A stretch of 64,000 nucleotides of DNA from the NCBI GenBank assembly GCA_964575425.1, contig CAZNRD010000013.1, positions 1 to 64,000 on the forward strand. The letters are read 5' to 3'. The position numbers and the translations under genes are program-made. The notes below the pieces were generated by a model that did not search any database, was not told the origin of the DNA, and saw only the letters and a list, made by a program, of their open reading frames with translations. This document shows positions 25,209 through 34,364 of this stretch, piece after piece; position 1 is the stretch's first letter, and each line of letters starts with the position of its first letter. This DNA comes from DATEAV01 sp964575425 (GTDB lineage Bacteria; Chloroflexota; Anaerolineae; Anaerolineales; E44-bin32).

Positions 25209-26458
25209 TCGAGTTCGTGCTCCCCGATGCGCACCGTGTCGCCGCTGCGCGCGCCTGCCTGGCGCAGAGCGTCTTCCACGCCCAGGCGCACCAACAGGCG
25301 CTGGAAGTGCCGCACGGCTTCATCGTACTCCCAGTAGGTCATTTCCGCCGCCCGCTCGATGCCCCTGCCCACAACCCGCCACACCCCGTCGGGATCGCGG
25401 CGGACCTCGAAGGCCGTGGCTTCGGGCTCGGGCCGGTAGACGGGGATCGCCTCCGGGCTGGGCGGCGCGGGCGCGCGTTCGACCGCTCGAGCGGCTGCCA
25501 GAAGCACGTCGCGCGTGCCCGTGCGGGCAAGCGCCGACACGGCCAGCGGAGCATGGCCTCGCTGGCGCAACTTCGCCTGGAGATCGGGCCAGCGCTGCTG
25601 CACCTCGGGCAGGTCCATCTTATTCACCGCCACGACCTGAGGCTTCTCTTTCAGTCCCGGGTCGAACAGGGCAAGTTCGCTGTTGACCTGGGAGAAATCC
25701 GCGAGCGGGTCGGTCGATGTCCCATCGACGAGATGGATCAGGGCGCGCGTGCGCTGGATGTGGCGCAGGAAGGCAGCGCCCAGCCCAGCCCCCTGGTGAG
25801 CGCCTTCGATCAGGCCGGGGATGTCGGCCAGGACGAGCGTGCGGCCGTCGCCGAGGTCGGCCACGCCCAGGTTCGGCTCCAGGGTTGTGAACGGGTAATC
25901 GGCAATCTTGGGGCGAGCGTTGGTGAGGGCTGCCAGCAGCGTGGACTTGCCGGCGTTGGGCGCACCGACGATGCCGATGTCGGCAATCAGGCGCAGCTCG
26001 AGCCGCAGCCAGCGCTCCTGGCCGGGTTCGCCGCGCTCAGCGCGCCGCGGCGCCTGGTTGCGGGCGGTGGCAAATCGAGCGTTGCCTCTGCCCCCCCGGC
26101 CGCCACGGCACACGAGCAGCCGCTGACCGGGCTCGACCATGTCGCCCAGAAGGCCGCCGCTGCCCTCGTCCCACACAAGGCATCCAGGCGGGATGGGGAT
26201 GACAGCAGGCTCTCCGTCGCGCCCGGTCTTGTTGCTGGTGCCACCGCGCGCGCCGTCCTCCGCCCGAAAGCGCTGGCGCCGCCTGAAGGCCGAGAGCATG
26301 TTCAGCGTTGGGACAACCTCGAGGACGACGTCGCCGCCCCGTCCGCCGTCGCCCCCGTCCGGGCCACCGCGCGGGACGTACTTCTCTCGGCGGAAGTGGA
26401 CGATGCCATCGCCTCCGCGGCCGGAGGCTACGTGAATTCGCGCTTCGTCGATGAACAT
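25196..26458 (-). CDS. obg: GTPase Obg (CgtA)
   Basis: 420-residue ribosome-associated GTPase needed for large-subunit maturation and stress control. The glycine-rich OBG fold (residues 1-158) begins FIDEARIHVASGRGGDG; the G domain has GAPNAGKSTL, DIPGLIEGAH and NKMDL; the C-terminal OCT domain starts at about residue 345. Length is normal. Promoted by the TATAAT at 26483. Confidence 0.96.
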   Translation of the reverse strand: MFIDEARIHVASGRGGDGIVHFRREKYVPRGGPDGGDGGRGGDVVLEVVPTLNMLSAFRRRQRFRAEDGARGGTSNKTGRDGEPAVIPIPPGCLVWDEGSGGLLGDMVEPGQRLLVCRGGRGGRGNARFATARNQAPRRAERGEPGQERWLRLELRLIADIGIVGAPNAGKSTLLAALTNARPKIADYPFTTLEPNLGVADLGDGRTLVLADIPGLIEGAHQGAGLGAAFLRHIQRTRALIHLVDGTSTDPLADFSQVNSELALFDPGLKEKPQVVAVNKMDLPEVQQRWPDLQAKLRQRGHAPLAVSALARTGTRDVLLAAARAVERAPAPPSPEAIPVYRPEPEATAFEVRRDPDGVWRVVGRGIERAAEMTYWEYDEAVRHFQRLLVRLGVEDALRQAGARSGDTVRIGEHELEWQD

Positions 26459-26482
26459 CTGGCGCTCACGGGTTCACGGTGG

Positions 26483-26488
26483 ATTATA
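26483..26488 (-). promoter_or_regulatory. -10 element of obg-nadD
   Basis: Perfect TATAAT on the minus strand, 24 nt before the ATG at 26458, with a weak -35 (CCGACA) 18 nt upstream. The leader would be under 20 nt. Confidence 0.5.
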
Positions 26489-26644
26489 CCCGTGGCAGGC
26501 GAGCGGTGTCGGGCGGTGGGCGTCCGCCGCCGTGCCGCCAGCGGCCCAACACATCTCACAACCCGGACTTTGCCGCTGCAATTTGCACGGCGACTCCACT
26601 TGTGATAGATTACGCATGCGCGAGCGGCTCAGCCGGAGGTCTCC

Positions 26645-27265
26645 ATGGCAGGTATCGCTGCGCCCGACATCGTGATCGGCCGCCTCCCCCTGTACCTGAG
26701 GGCACTTTCCCAGATGGCAGCCGAGGGAAAGCAGATCACCTCGTCGCAGGAGCTGGGCGAACGCCTGGGCATCTCCCCTGCTCAAATTCGTAAGGACCTC
26801 TCGCTGTTTGGTGAGTTCGGCAAGCAGGGCACGGGCTACGGGGTTACCTCCCTCGAAGGCCAGCTGCGGCGCATACTCAAGGTGGACAGGGTGTGGGATG
26901 TTGCGCTGGTCGGCGTCGGCAACCTGGGCCGGGCCATCGCCCACTACGGAGGGTTCGTCAACCGCGGCTTTCGCATCGCTGCGCTGTTCGACAGCGACCC
27001 GGCGAAGATCGGAACCCAGATCAACCACCTGGTGATCCAGGACAGCGCCCGCCTGGGCGAGGAGGTCAGGGCACGCAGTATCCGGGTGGCCATGCTGGCC
27101 GTTCCCGCGTCCCACGCCCAGGAAGTGGCAGACCAACTGGTGCGCGCCGGCATTCAGGCAGTCCTGTGCTATGCCCCCACGACCATCTCCGTCCCGCCGG
27201 ATGTGCGCGTGCAGTACATCGACCCCGTGGTGCACTTGCAGCGCATGACGCACCACCTTCCCTGA
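26645..27265 (+). CDS. rex: Redox-sensing transcriptional repressor Rex
   Basis: 206-residue NADH/NAD sensor. The N-terminal winged helix has TSSQELGERLGISPAQIRKDLSLFGEFGKQGTGY; the Rossmann domain begins VGVGNLGRAIAHYGGF. Rex represses fermentation and respiration genes when NADH is low. GGAGG stands about 6 nt before the ATG. Upstream near 26599 is one Rex-like half-site (TTGTGA) without its partner, so autoregulation cannot be claimed. Confidence 0.95.
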   Translation: MAGIAAPDIVIGRLPLYLRALSQMAAEGKQITSSQELGERLGISPAQIRKDLSLFGEFGKQGTGYGVTSLEGQLRRILKVDRVWDVALVGVGNLGRAIAHYGGFVNRGFRIAALFDSDPAKIGTQINHLVIQDSARLGEEVRARSIRVAMLAVPASHAQEVADQLVRAGIQAVLCYAPTTISVPPDVRVQYIDPVVHLQRMTHHLP

Positions 27266-27331
27266 GGCAGCCCCTTCCAGGCATAGGCCGAGCCGCGCGC
27301 CGGGCGGCATCGGACGGGTTCTGCTGCTTGT

Positions 27332-28339
27332 TCACACGGAGGGAAGACTTCGGCGCAGGCGCTCAGTCATGCCCAGAGCGCGCGCCGCGCCCTTGGCGAT
27401 GCACTCCACCGGCTCCTCGGCGAGGTAGGCTGCCACGCCGGTCTCGCGCGTCAGCCACTTGTCGATGCCGCGCAGCAGGGCGGTGCCGCCGGCGATCACC
27501 ATGCCCCGGTCGATGATGTCGGAGGCCAGTTCGGGCGGCGTGCTCTCGAGCACCTTGCGCACTGCGCCCAGCATCAGGTGCAGCGGCTCCTGCAGCGCTT
27601 CGACAACGTCGTTGCTGGTGAGGCTCACGGTGCGCGGCAGCCCGCTCACCTGGTCCTGCCCCTGGATCTCGAGTGTTCGCGGCTCGTCGCTGGGAATGGC
27701 GGCTCCGATGCGGATCTTGATCTCTTCTGCCGTCCGAGCGCCGACGATCAGGCCGTGCTTCTTGCGCACGTAGGCGACGATGGCTTCGTCGAGGGCACTG
27801 CCAGCGACGCGCACCGCGTGGGCAGCGACGATGCCGCTCATAGCCAGCACGGCGGCAGCAGTGATGCCTCCACCCATGACCACGACCATGTTGCCGGACG
27901 GCGTGGCGATGGGCAGCCCCACGCCAATGGCAGCCGCCAGCGGCTCCTGGATCAACACCACCTCCCGGCTGCCAGCCTGCAGCGCCGCCTCGTGCACGGC
28001 ACGCCTCTCCACGCTGGTGGCCCCGAGCGGAGTGGTGATCATCACCCGTGGCTTGAAGAGCCGGGTGGAGCCGCACACCTTCTCAATGAAATGTCCGAGC
28101 ATCTTTTGGGTGACCTCGAAGTGGGCGATCACGCCGTCGCGCAAGGGCCGCATGACCTCGATCGATTCGGGGACGCGGCCGAACATGTCGCGCGCTGCCT
28201 GGCCGACCTCAACGATCTTGAGCTCATCGACGACGATGGCCACCACGGTCGGTTCGTGGAGGACGATTTCACCGCCCTCGCAGATCAGCGTGTTGGACGT
28301 GCCCAGAGAAATCCCCAGGTCCCGGCCAAAGAGCGGCAT
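27332..28339 (-). CDS. MreB-family actin homologue with degenerate ATPase motifs
   Basis: 335-residue bacterial actin. The overall MreB fold is clear (NEP-like LHEPTVVAI, MRPLRDGVIAHFEVTQKML, RVMITTPLGATSVERRAVHEAA, QEPLAAAIGVGLP, GGTALLRGID). Key phosphate-binding residues are lost: the D-L-G-T of phosphate-1 is S-L-G-T (Ser11), and V-D-I-G-G-G-T-T-E of phosphate-2 is V-V-M-G-G-G-I-T-A, removing Asp, Thr and Glu. Glu132 in QEP remains. ATP hydrolysis is doubtful. It starts 3 nt after atpC, at the end of the F1 operon. Confidence 0.85.
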   Translation of the reverse strand: MPLFGRDLGISLGTSNTLICEGGEIVLHEPTVVAIVVDELKIVEVGQAARDMFGRVPESIEVMRPLRDGVIAHFEVTQKMLGHFIEKVCGSTRLFKPRVMITTPLGATSVERRAVHEAALQAGSREVVLIQEPLAAAIGVGLPIATPSGNMVVVMGGGITAAAVLAMSGIVAAHAVRVAGSALDEAIVAYVRKKHGLIVGARTAEEIKIRIGAAIPSDEPRTLEIQGQDQVSGLPRTVSLTSNDVVEALQEPLHLMLGAVRKVLESTPPELASDIIDRGMVIAGGTALLRGIDKWLTRETGVAAYLAEEPVECIAKGAARALGMTERLRRSLPSV

Positions 28340-28342
28340 GGC

Positions 28343-28795
28343 TCAGCCTTCCTCTGCCCCGCCCGATCCGGGTCGGCGCCGGGCGGCGCGGCGATAGCGG
28401 CGGGCAGCGTCCAGGCGCAGGTTCGAGCGACGCAGAGCGGCCTCGATGGCAGCATACTCGGCGGGAGGAAGTTCCTCTCGCCGCTGCAACAGCTCCTGTG
28501 CCCGTCGGCGCGCCTTCTCGGCTCGCTCGATGTCGATCTCCTCGACGTTCTCACCGACATCCGCCAGGACGGTGACGCGGGTTGGCAACACCTCCATCAC
28601 GCCGCCGGCGATGACGAACTGCATCTCCCTGCCCTCGCTGCGGACTTGCAGGATCCCATAGTTAAGCGTGGTCAGTAGAGGAGCGTGATGGGGCAGGATG
28701 CCCAGCTCGCCTTCCGCGCCTGGCGCAACGACGGCCTCGGCCTCGCCGGAGAACAGGAGCCTATCCTGGGTGACGACTTCGCAGCGCATGGACAT
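28343..28795 (-). CDS. atpC: ATP synthase F1 epsilon subunit
   Basis: 150 residues: the N-terminal beta-sandwich (RCEVVTQDRLLFSGEAEAVVAPGAEGELGILPHHAPLL) and a C-terminal helical pair, with an arginine-rich end. It couples rotation and can inhibit hydrolysis. It starts 3 nt after the atpD stop. Confidence 0.93.
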   Translation of the reverse strand: MSMRCEVVTQDRLLFSGEAEAVVAPGAEGELGILPHHAPLLTTLNYGILQVRSEGREMQFVIAGGVMEVLPTRVTVLADVGENVEEIDIERAEKARRRAQELLQRREELPPAEYAAIEAALRRSNLRLDAARRYRRAARRRPGSGGAEEG

Positions 28796-28798
28796 GCC

Positions 28799-30199
28799 TC
28801 ACGCCGCCATCAGGCGCTCCCCCTTGGCCACGGCCTCATCGATCGTGCCCACCATGTGGAAGGCCTGCTCCGGGAGGCCGTCGTGCTGGCCCTCCAGAAT
28901 CTCACGGAAACCGCGCACGGTCTCGGCCAGCGGCACGTAGCGGCCTTCCAGCCCGGTGAACTGCTGGGCGACGAACATTGGCTGTGAGAAGAAGCGCTCG
29001 ATCTTGCGCGCCCGGGAGACCAGCACCTTGTCGTCCTCGCTGAGTTCGTCGATGCCAAGGATGGCGATGATGTCTTGCAGGTCCTTGTAACGCTGCAGCA
29101 CCTGCTGCACCTGACGGGCCACCCGGTAGTGTTCCTCGCCGACGACCTGCGGATCGAGGATGCGCGAAGTCGACGCCAGAGGATCGACGGCGGGGTAGAT
29201 GCCCTTCTCGACAATTGAGCGCTCCAGGGCGATGGTGGCGTCGAGGTGGGTGAAGGTGGCGACCGGCGCCGGGTCGGAGTAGTCATCGGCGGGCACGTAC
29301 ACGGCCTGCATCGAGGTGATCGAGCCGGTGCGCGTGCTCGTGATACGTTCCTGCAGCTCTCCCATCTCGGTTGCCAGCGTGGGCTGGTAGCCAACCGCCG
29401 AAGGCATCCTCCCCAGCAGCGCCGACACCTCCGACCCCGACATGCTGAAGCGGAAGATGTTGTCGATGAAGAGCAGCACATCCCTGCCTTGATCGCGGAA
29501 GTACTCGGCCATGGTCAGGCCCGTCAGGCCCACGCGGAGCCGGACACCCGGCGGCTCGTTCATCTGCCCGTAGACCAGGACCGTGTCTTTCAGGACGCCC
29601 GATTCGATCATCTCGCGGTACATCTGCGTGCCTTCGCGCGTCCTCTCGCCGATCCCGGCGAAGACCGAGTTCCCCTTGTGGACCGTGGCGATCGACCGGA
29701 TCAGCTCCTGAATGATGATCGTCTTGCCGACCCCCGCGCCGCCGAAGATCCCCGTCTTGCCCCCGCGGGTGAAGGGGGCGATCAGGTCGATCACCTTCAG
29801 ACCGGTCTCGAAGACCTCCACTCGACGCGACTGCTGCTCGAAGGTCGGAGCCGGGCGGTGAATGGGATAGTACTGCTGTGCTTCGACGGGGCCTTTCCCA
29901 TCGACCGGCCTTCCCAGGACGTTGAATACTCGCCCCAGCGTCGCTTCCCCCACCGGGACCCGGATCGGGCCGCCGGTGGCGATGGCGGGCATGCCGCGCT
30001 GCAGTCCGTCGGTGCTGTCCATGGCCACGGTCCGCACCACCCAGTCTCCCAGGTGGCGCTGCACCTCAAGCACCAGAGGTTCTTCCCCCTGGCGGGGCAC
30101 TTCGATGGCATCATAGACCTCGGGGACCTCTCCCGGCGGAAACGCGCAGTCCACCACCCCCCCGAGCACCTGAACGACCCGACCTGTCACTCTGGTCAT
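28799..30199 (-). CDS. atpD: ATP synthase F1 beta subunit
   Basis: 466-residue catalytic subunit. Walker A is GGAGVGKT; the catalytic Glu region GERTREGTQMYREM, Walker B DVLLFIDNIFRF, and SGSEVSALLGRMPSAVGYQPTLATEMG are all normal. It follows atpG after 18 nt. Confidence 0.97.
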   Translation of the reverse strand: MTRVTGRVVQVLGGVVDCAFPPGEVPEVYDAIEVPRQGEEPLVLEVQRHLGDWVVRTVAMDSTDGLQRGMPAIATGGPIRVPVGEATLGRVFNVLGRPVDGKGPVEAQQYYPIHRPAPTFEQQSRRVEVFETGLKVIDLIAPFTRGGKTGIFGGAGVGKTIIIQELIRSIATVHKGNSVFAGIGERTREGTQMYREMIESGVLKDTVLVYGQMNEPPGVRLRVGLTGLTMAEYFRDQGRDVLLFIDNIFRFSMSGSEVSALLGRMPSAVGYQPTLATEMGELQERITSTRTGSITSMQAVYVPADDYSDPAPVATFTHLDATIALERSIVEKGIYPAVDPLASTSRILDPQVVGEEHYRVARQVQQVLQRYKDLQDIIAILGIDELSEDDKVLVSRARKIERFFSQPMFVAQQFTGLEGRYVPLAETVRGFREILEGQHDGLPEQAFHMVGTIDEAVAKGERLMAA

Positions 30200-30217
30200 C
30201 GATTCCGTCCTTCGTTC

Positions 30218-31105
30218 TCAATCCCTGCCACCGGCCGCGGCCAGGGCCTCCGCCCCGCCGGCGATGTCCAGCATGTCACTGGTGATGGCTTGCTGGCGGG
30301 CCTTGTTGTACTGGATGCGGAGCGCCTCCACCAGATCCACCGCGTTCTCCGAGGCGCTGCGCATGGCCACCATGCGCGCGGCGTGCTCGCTGGCCAGCGA
30401 CTCCAGGATGGCCTGGTACACCTGGAGGGCGGTGAAGCGGGGCACGATCTCATTCACCAGCGCCGCCTCGCTCGGCTCATACAGGTACGCTGGATGCGAC
30501 GGCCCCTCCTCGCGCTGCGCCCTCACCTCGACTTCGAGGGGAAGCAGCTTGCGGATCATCGCCTCCTGATGAAGCAGATTGACGAAGCGCGTGTATGCGA
30601 GGTAAATCTGGTCGGCGCGCGCCTGTTCGAATTCATCCACCACCAGCCGGCCGATCGCCGAGACATCGGCGAAGGTCGGCTCCGGCGGCAGCGAACTGAA
30701 CTCCGCCACGATGTTCACCTGCCGGCGTGACATGATGTCGCGCCCCTTCCGGCCAATGATGACGTAGTCCACCGGGGCACTCGACCTGTTGAAGTGCGCG
30801 AGCGTCGCCCGCACGATGTTGCTGTAGAAGGCGCCGGCCAGGCCCCGGTCGCCTGTGATCATGACCACCAGGACCCGACGCACTTCTGGCCGCTCCGTCA
30901 GGAGAGGATGGACCACGTCGCGCCCCGCCTGGCTGGCCAGGTGCGTCAGGACGTCCCAGGCCCTGTCGGCATACGGGCGGGTGGCCAGCACAAGCTGCTG
31001 GGCCCGGCGAACCCTGCTGGCGCTCACCGCTTCCAGGGCGCGCGTCACCTGGCCGATGTTGGCCACGCTCTGCATCCGCCGCCGCATCTCGCGCAGGGAA
31101 GGCAT
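30218..31105 (-). CDS. atpG: ATP synthase F1 gamma subunit
   Basis: 295-residue central stalk. N-terminal helix MRRRMQSVANIGQVTRALEAVSASRVRRAQ and C-terminal helix ending SENAVDLVEALRIQYNKARQQAITSDMLDI form the rotor coiled coil; ITGDRGLAGAFYSN is a family signature. It stands 27 nt after atpA. Confidence 0.95.
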   Translation of the reverse strand: MPSLREMRRRMQSVANIGQVTRALEAVSASRVRRAQQLVLATRPYADRAWDVLTHLASQAGRDVVHPLLTERPEVRRVLVVMITGDRGLAGAFYSNIVRATLAHFNRSSAPVDYVIIGRKGRDIMSRRQVNIVAEFSSLPPEPTFADVSAIGRLVVDEFEQARADQIYLAYTRFVNLLHQEAMIRKLLPLEVEVRAQREEGPSHPAYLYEPSEAALVNEIVPRFTALQVYQAILESLASEHAARMVAMRSASENAVDLVEALRIQYNKARQQAITSDMLDIAGGAEALAAAGGRD

Positions 31106-31132
31106 CTGGCGGTGCTCCTGAACGCGGTCGGC

Positions 31133-32794
31133 CTAGGCGACCCACCCGCGGTTGAACGCCTCGATGGCCTGCCGCAGGGCCGCCTCGGTCTCGGGGGTGA
31201 TGCTCTTGCGCTCGGCGATGTCGCGCCCGATCTCACGATGCGCGGCGTTCATCTCGCGGAGCAGCGCCGCCTCCCACTCGCGGATGCGCTCCGGCGGCAC
31301 CGCGTCGGCGTAACCGTTCGTCACCGCGAAGAGCGAAATCACTTGGTCCTCCAGCGGCATGGGCGAGTATTGAGGCTGCTTGAGGATCTCCTGCAGCCGC
31401 TTCCCGCGGGCCAGCTGGGCCTGGGTGGCTTTGTCGAGGTCCGAGCCGAACTGGGCGAACGCGGCGACCTCGCGGTACGACGCCATGTCGAGGCGGAGCT
31501 TGCCCGCCACCTGCTTCATGGCCTTGGTCTGCGCGTCGCCGCCCACGCGTGACACCGAGAGGCCGGCGTTCACCGCCGGACGAATTCCGGCATAGAACAG
31601 GCTGCTCTCCAGGTAGATCTGGCCGTCGGTGATCGAGATGACGTTCGTCGGGATGTAGGCCGAAACGTCGCCCAGCAGCGTCTCGATGATGGGCAGCGCC
31701 GTCAGCGAGCCGCCCGAGCCTCTGACTTTGGCGACCTTGTATTTCCCCGCCTCGGGCATGGCTTTGTGCGCTGCGCTGGCTTCGTGCAGGGCCAGAGGCC
31801 CGCCGAAGACCCGGCCGTCCACTGAATCCTTTTCCTCGGCCTCACCTTCAAAGGCAGCGGGGGCGATCACGTAGCGATCCGCCAGCCGCACGGCGCGCTC
31901 GAGCAGACGGCTGTGCAGGTAGAAGACATCGCCGGGATACGCTTCGCGCCCCGGCGGGCGCCGCAGCAGCAGCGACACCTGGCGGTAGGCCCAGGCATGC
32001 TTCGAGAGATCGTCGTACACCACCAGCGCATCGCGACCGGTCTCGCTGAAGTACTCGCCCATGGCACAGCCGGCGTAGGGAGCGATGTACTGCAGCGCCG
32101 CCGGCTCGTCGGCCGCCGCCACGACCACAATTGTGTGCTCCATGGCGCCGAATCGCTCCAGCGTCGCCACCGTGCGGGCCACCGAGGCTCGCTTCTGGCC
32201 GATGGCGACGTAGATGCAGGTGAGATCTTTGCCCTTCTGGTTGATGATGGCGTCGATGGCCAGGGCTGTCTTGCCCGTCTGGCGGTCACCGATGATCAGC
32301 TCGCGCTGGCCGCGCCCGATGGGGATCATCGAGTCGATCGCCTTGATGCCCGTCTGGACGGGCGTGTCGACGTCCTTCCGCTCGACGACCCCGGGCGCGA
32401 TGCGTTCGATCGGACGAAAGCCCGCGGCCTGGACCGGCCCCTTGCCATCCACCGGCTGACCCAACGCGTTGACCACGCGCCCAATCAGGCTTTCCCCCAC
32501 CGGCACCGAGGCGATGCGGCCCATGCCGCGCACCTCCATCCCCTCCTCAACGCCGGAGTACTCCCCCATGATGATGACGCCGACCGCATCCGCTTCCAGG
32601 TTGAAGGCGATGCCCATCGCCCCGTTCGCAAACTGCACCAGCTCCTGGGAGCGGATGCCAGAAAGTCGTGAGACGCGGGCGATGCCGTCGCCGGCCTCGA
32701 TGACATGGCCGACTTCCTTGACCTCAATGCGGGGAGCATAGGCCTCAATCTGCTCTCGCAGACCCGCCGACAGGCTCTCGACCAGATCGGACAT
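31133..32794 (-). CDS. atpA: ATP synthase F1 alpha subunit
   Basis: 553-residue regulatory subunit, some 40 residues longer than common forms, mainly at the C-terminal end. Walker A is GDRQTGKTA; DSMIPIGRGQRELI and the VVYDDLSKHAWAYRQ block are normal. The ATG at 32794 has a good AGGAGG upstream; the frame stays open further 5' but that part is not protein-like. No F0 or delta subunit gene precedes it: the neighbour upstream is ruvA. Confidence 0.95.
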   Translation of the reverse strand: MSDLVESLSAGLREQIEAYAPRIEVKEVGHVIEAGDGIARVSRLSGIRSQELVQFANGAMGIAFNLEADAVGVIIMGEYSGVEEGMEVRGMGRIASVPVGESLIGRVVNALGQPVDGKGPVQAAGFRPIERIAPGVVERKDVDTPVQTGIKAIDSMIPIGRGQRELIIGDRQTGKTALAIDAIINQKGKDLTCIYVAIGQKRASVARTVATLERFGAMEHTIVVVAAADEPAALQYIAPYAGCAMGEYFSETGRDALVVYDDLSKHAWAYRQVSLLLRRPPGREAYPGDVFYLHSRLLERAVRLADRYVIAPAAFEGEAEEKDSVDGRVFGGPLALHEASAAHKAMPEAGKYKVAKVRGSGGSLTALPIIETLLGDVSAYIPTNVISITDGQIYLESSLFYAGIRPAVNAGLSVSRVGGDAQTKAMKQVAGKLRLDMASYREVAAFAQFGSDLDKATQAQLARGKRLQEILKQPQYSPMPLEDQVISLFAVTNGYADAVPPERIREWEAALLREMNAAHREIGRDIAERKSITPETEAALRQAIEAFNRGWVA

Positions 32795-32897
32795 GCGACC
32801 TCCTGAGCTTCGACGCCGTGCCGTACCCCCTCTGCCTCCAACCGGCCAGGCGCCCACCCACAGACGGGCCATCGCCTGGCCCGTCCACACCGCGGCA

Positions 32898-32926
32898 ATG
32901 ATACCTGGGCTGCTCCCGATTGTCTA
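32898..32926 (-). promoter_or_regulatory. Promoter of the F1 ATP synthase operon
   Basis: Minus-strand -35 TAGACA (32921-32926) and -10 TATCAT (32898-32903) with a 17-nt spacer, about 100 nt before the atpA start. Confidence 0.6.
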
Positions 32927-33272
32927 GCGGGAGCGCGAGACTGTTGAACAACCTTACGCAGCTCACACCCCGATCGGAAACGCTCTCACACCCCCACCCC
33001 CAAGGCACTCCCCCTGGGCGCCAAACCCCACGCCTTTTCGCTCCGAGCTCAACGGGAGAGGTGGACAACAAACGCGACGTCGGGCAGAGAGGCTCCCCCT
33101 CCCGAGAGAAGACTGCCCTCTCCGCCACGGAGCCCTGGGACAGCAGCCGCACCCGGCAGGCGCAACCGGCTTGCCATTGCTCACGTAGCCTGACGTGAAA
33201 GGCATCGACAGCCGCGCCCGGTGTTTTTCACCACCCGCATGCTACGTCGGAACGGCGCTCGGGGCCCTGCCA
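32927..33272. other. Intergenic region between atpA and ruvA, with a G-rich tract
   Basis: About 350 nt without a supportable gene. The minus strand has four or more runs of four to five G between about 32990 and 33035, a possible G-quadruplex motif. A short inverted repeat CACGT/ACGTG occurs near 33183-33198. Frames open here have no protein-like composition. No obvious intrinsic terminator for ruvA was found. Confidence 0.4.
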
Positions 33273-33851
33273 TCAAGGACGGGCGAAGTGGCGCAGCGCC
33301 AGCCGAACTCGCTCCTCCAGGTCCTGCGGTGCATCCGACGGGATCGACTGCACGGCCGCCTGGGCCTCACCGAGCCCGTAGCCCAGTGCGGTCAGCGCCT
33401 GCAGCAGGTCGGTATCGACCCCCGACAGTACAAGACCGACAGCCTCGGCCCGTTCCAGCTTGTCTCTCAGATGGAACACGATCCTCTCCGCCGTCTTGCG
33501 CCCGATTCCGGGAACTCGTGTCAGGGCATCCGGCTGGCCGCTGCTCACGCTCGCTCGCAACAACTCTGCGGACACATGCGAGAGAATCGCCATGGCCAAT
33601 CGTGGCCCCACGCCACTGACCTGGAGCAGCAGGTCGAACAGGTGGCGCTGCTCCTGGCTCTCGAAGCCGTATAGCGAAAGCGAGTCCTCGCGCACGACCA
33701 TGCGCGTGTACAGGAAGACCATCTGCCCGACATCGGGCAGGTGCTCAAGGACCGAGGTCGGTATGGTCACCTGGTAGCCGACTCCGCCGACCTCAAGCAC
33801 GACCTCGCCGGGTCCGGCGCGCTGCAACAGGCCCCGCAGGGAAGAGATCAC
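33273..33851 (-). CDS. ruvA: Holliday junction helicase subunit RuvA
   Basis: 192-residue junction-binding protein. Domain I begins MISSLRGLLQRAGPGEVVLEVGGVGYQVTIP; tandem helix-hairpin-helix motifs follow (LLQVSGVGPRLAMAILS and LTRVPGIGRKTAERIV); the C-terminal RuvB-binding domain is ALGYGLGEAQAAV. It overlaps ruvC by 4 nt. No ruvB in the window. Confidence 0.95.
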   Translation of the reverse strand: MISSLRGLLQRAGPGEVVLEVGGVGYQVTIPTSVLEHLPDVGQMVFLYTRMVVREDSLSLYGFESQEQRHLFDLLLQVSGVGPRLAMAILSHVSAELLRASVSSGQPDALTRVPGIGRKTAERIVFHLRDKLERAEAVGLVLSGVDTDLLQALTALGYGLGEAQAAVQSIPSDAPQDLEERVRLALRHFARP

Positions 33852-34348
33852 CCCGTCTCCTTCAGCCGCCGCTCCAGCTGGCCTGCATGCAAGTGGCAGA
33901 TGGCCACGGCCAGGGCGTCAGCCGCGTCGTCCGGCCTGGGTGGTTCCACAAGATGAAGCAGAAGGCGAACCATCTCCTGCATCTGGTGCTTCTCGGCCCC
34001 CCCGTAGCCGGTGACCGCCTGCTTGACTTCGCGTGGCGTGTACTCATAAACAGGGATTCCGGCCTGCGCCAGGGCAAGGAGGGTCACACCCCTCGCCTGG
34101 CCGACGCTCATGGCGGTGGAGACATTGCGCTGGAAGAAGAGCCGCTCGACAGCGCCGCAATCCGGGTGGTGGCGTTCGAGCACCGTGCACAGGTTGCGGT
34201 AGAGTTCAGCCAGCCGGTCGGGCATGGATGCGCTGGCAGCCGTGGAGATGACTCCGCAGTCAACGAGGTGGAGTTCGCCATCGGGCGTCTGGCGTACAAG
34301 GCCGTAGCCGCTGCTTGCCGTGCCCGGGTCGATGCCGATCGCGAGCAT
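33848..34348 (-). CDS. ruvC: Holliday junction endonuclease RuvC
   Basis: 166-residue resolvase. Acidic active-site residues lie in AIGIDPGTASSGYGL (Asp), the GAVERLFF stretch (Glu) and the C-terminal PRPDDAADALAVA (two Asp). It lies 16 nt after yebC. Confidence 0.95.
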   Translation of the reverse strand: MLAIGIDPGTASSGYGLVRQTPDGELHLVDCGVISTAASASMPDRLAELYRNLCTVLERHHPDCGAVERLFFQRNVSTAMSVGQARGVTLLALAQAGIPVYEYTPREVKQAVTGYGGAEKHQMQEMVRLLLHLVEPPRPDDAADALAVAICHLHAGQLERRLKETG

Positions 34349-34364
34349 GCAGGGAAGGTGGGCC

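Noticed and set aside
26599..26616. Rex operator upstream of rex
   Set aside because: Only one half-site (TTGTGA) is present; the inverted partner is missing.
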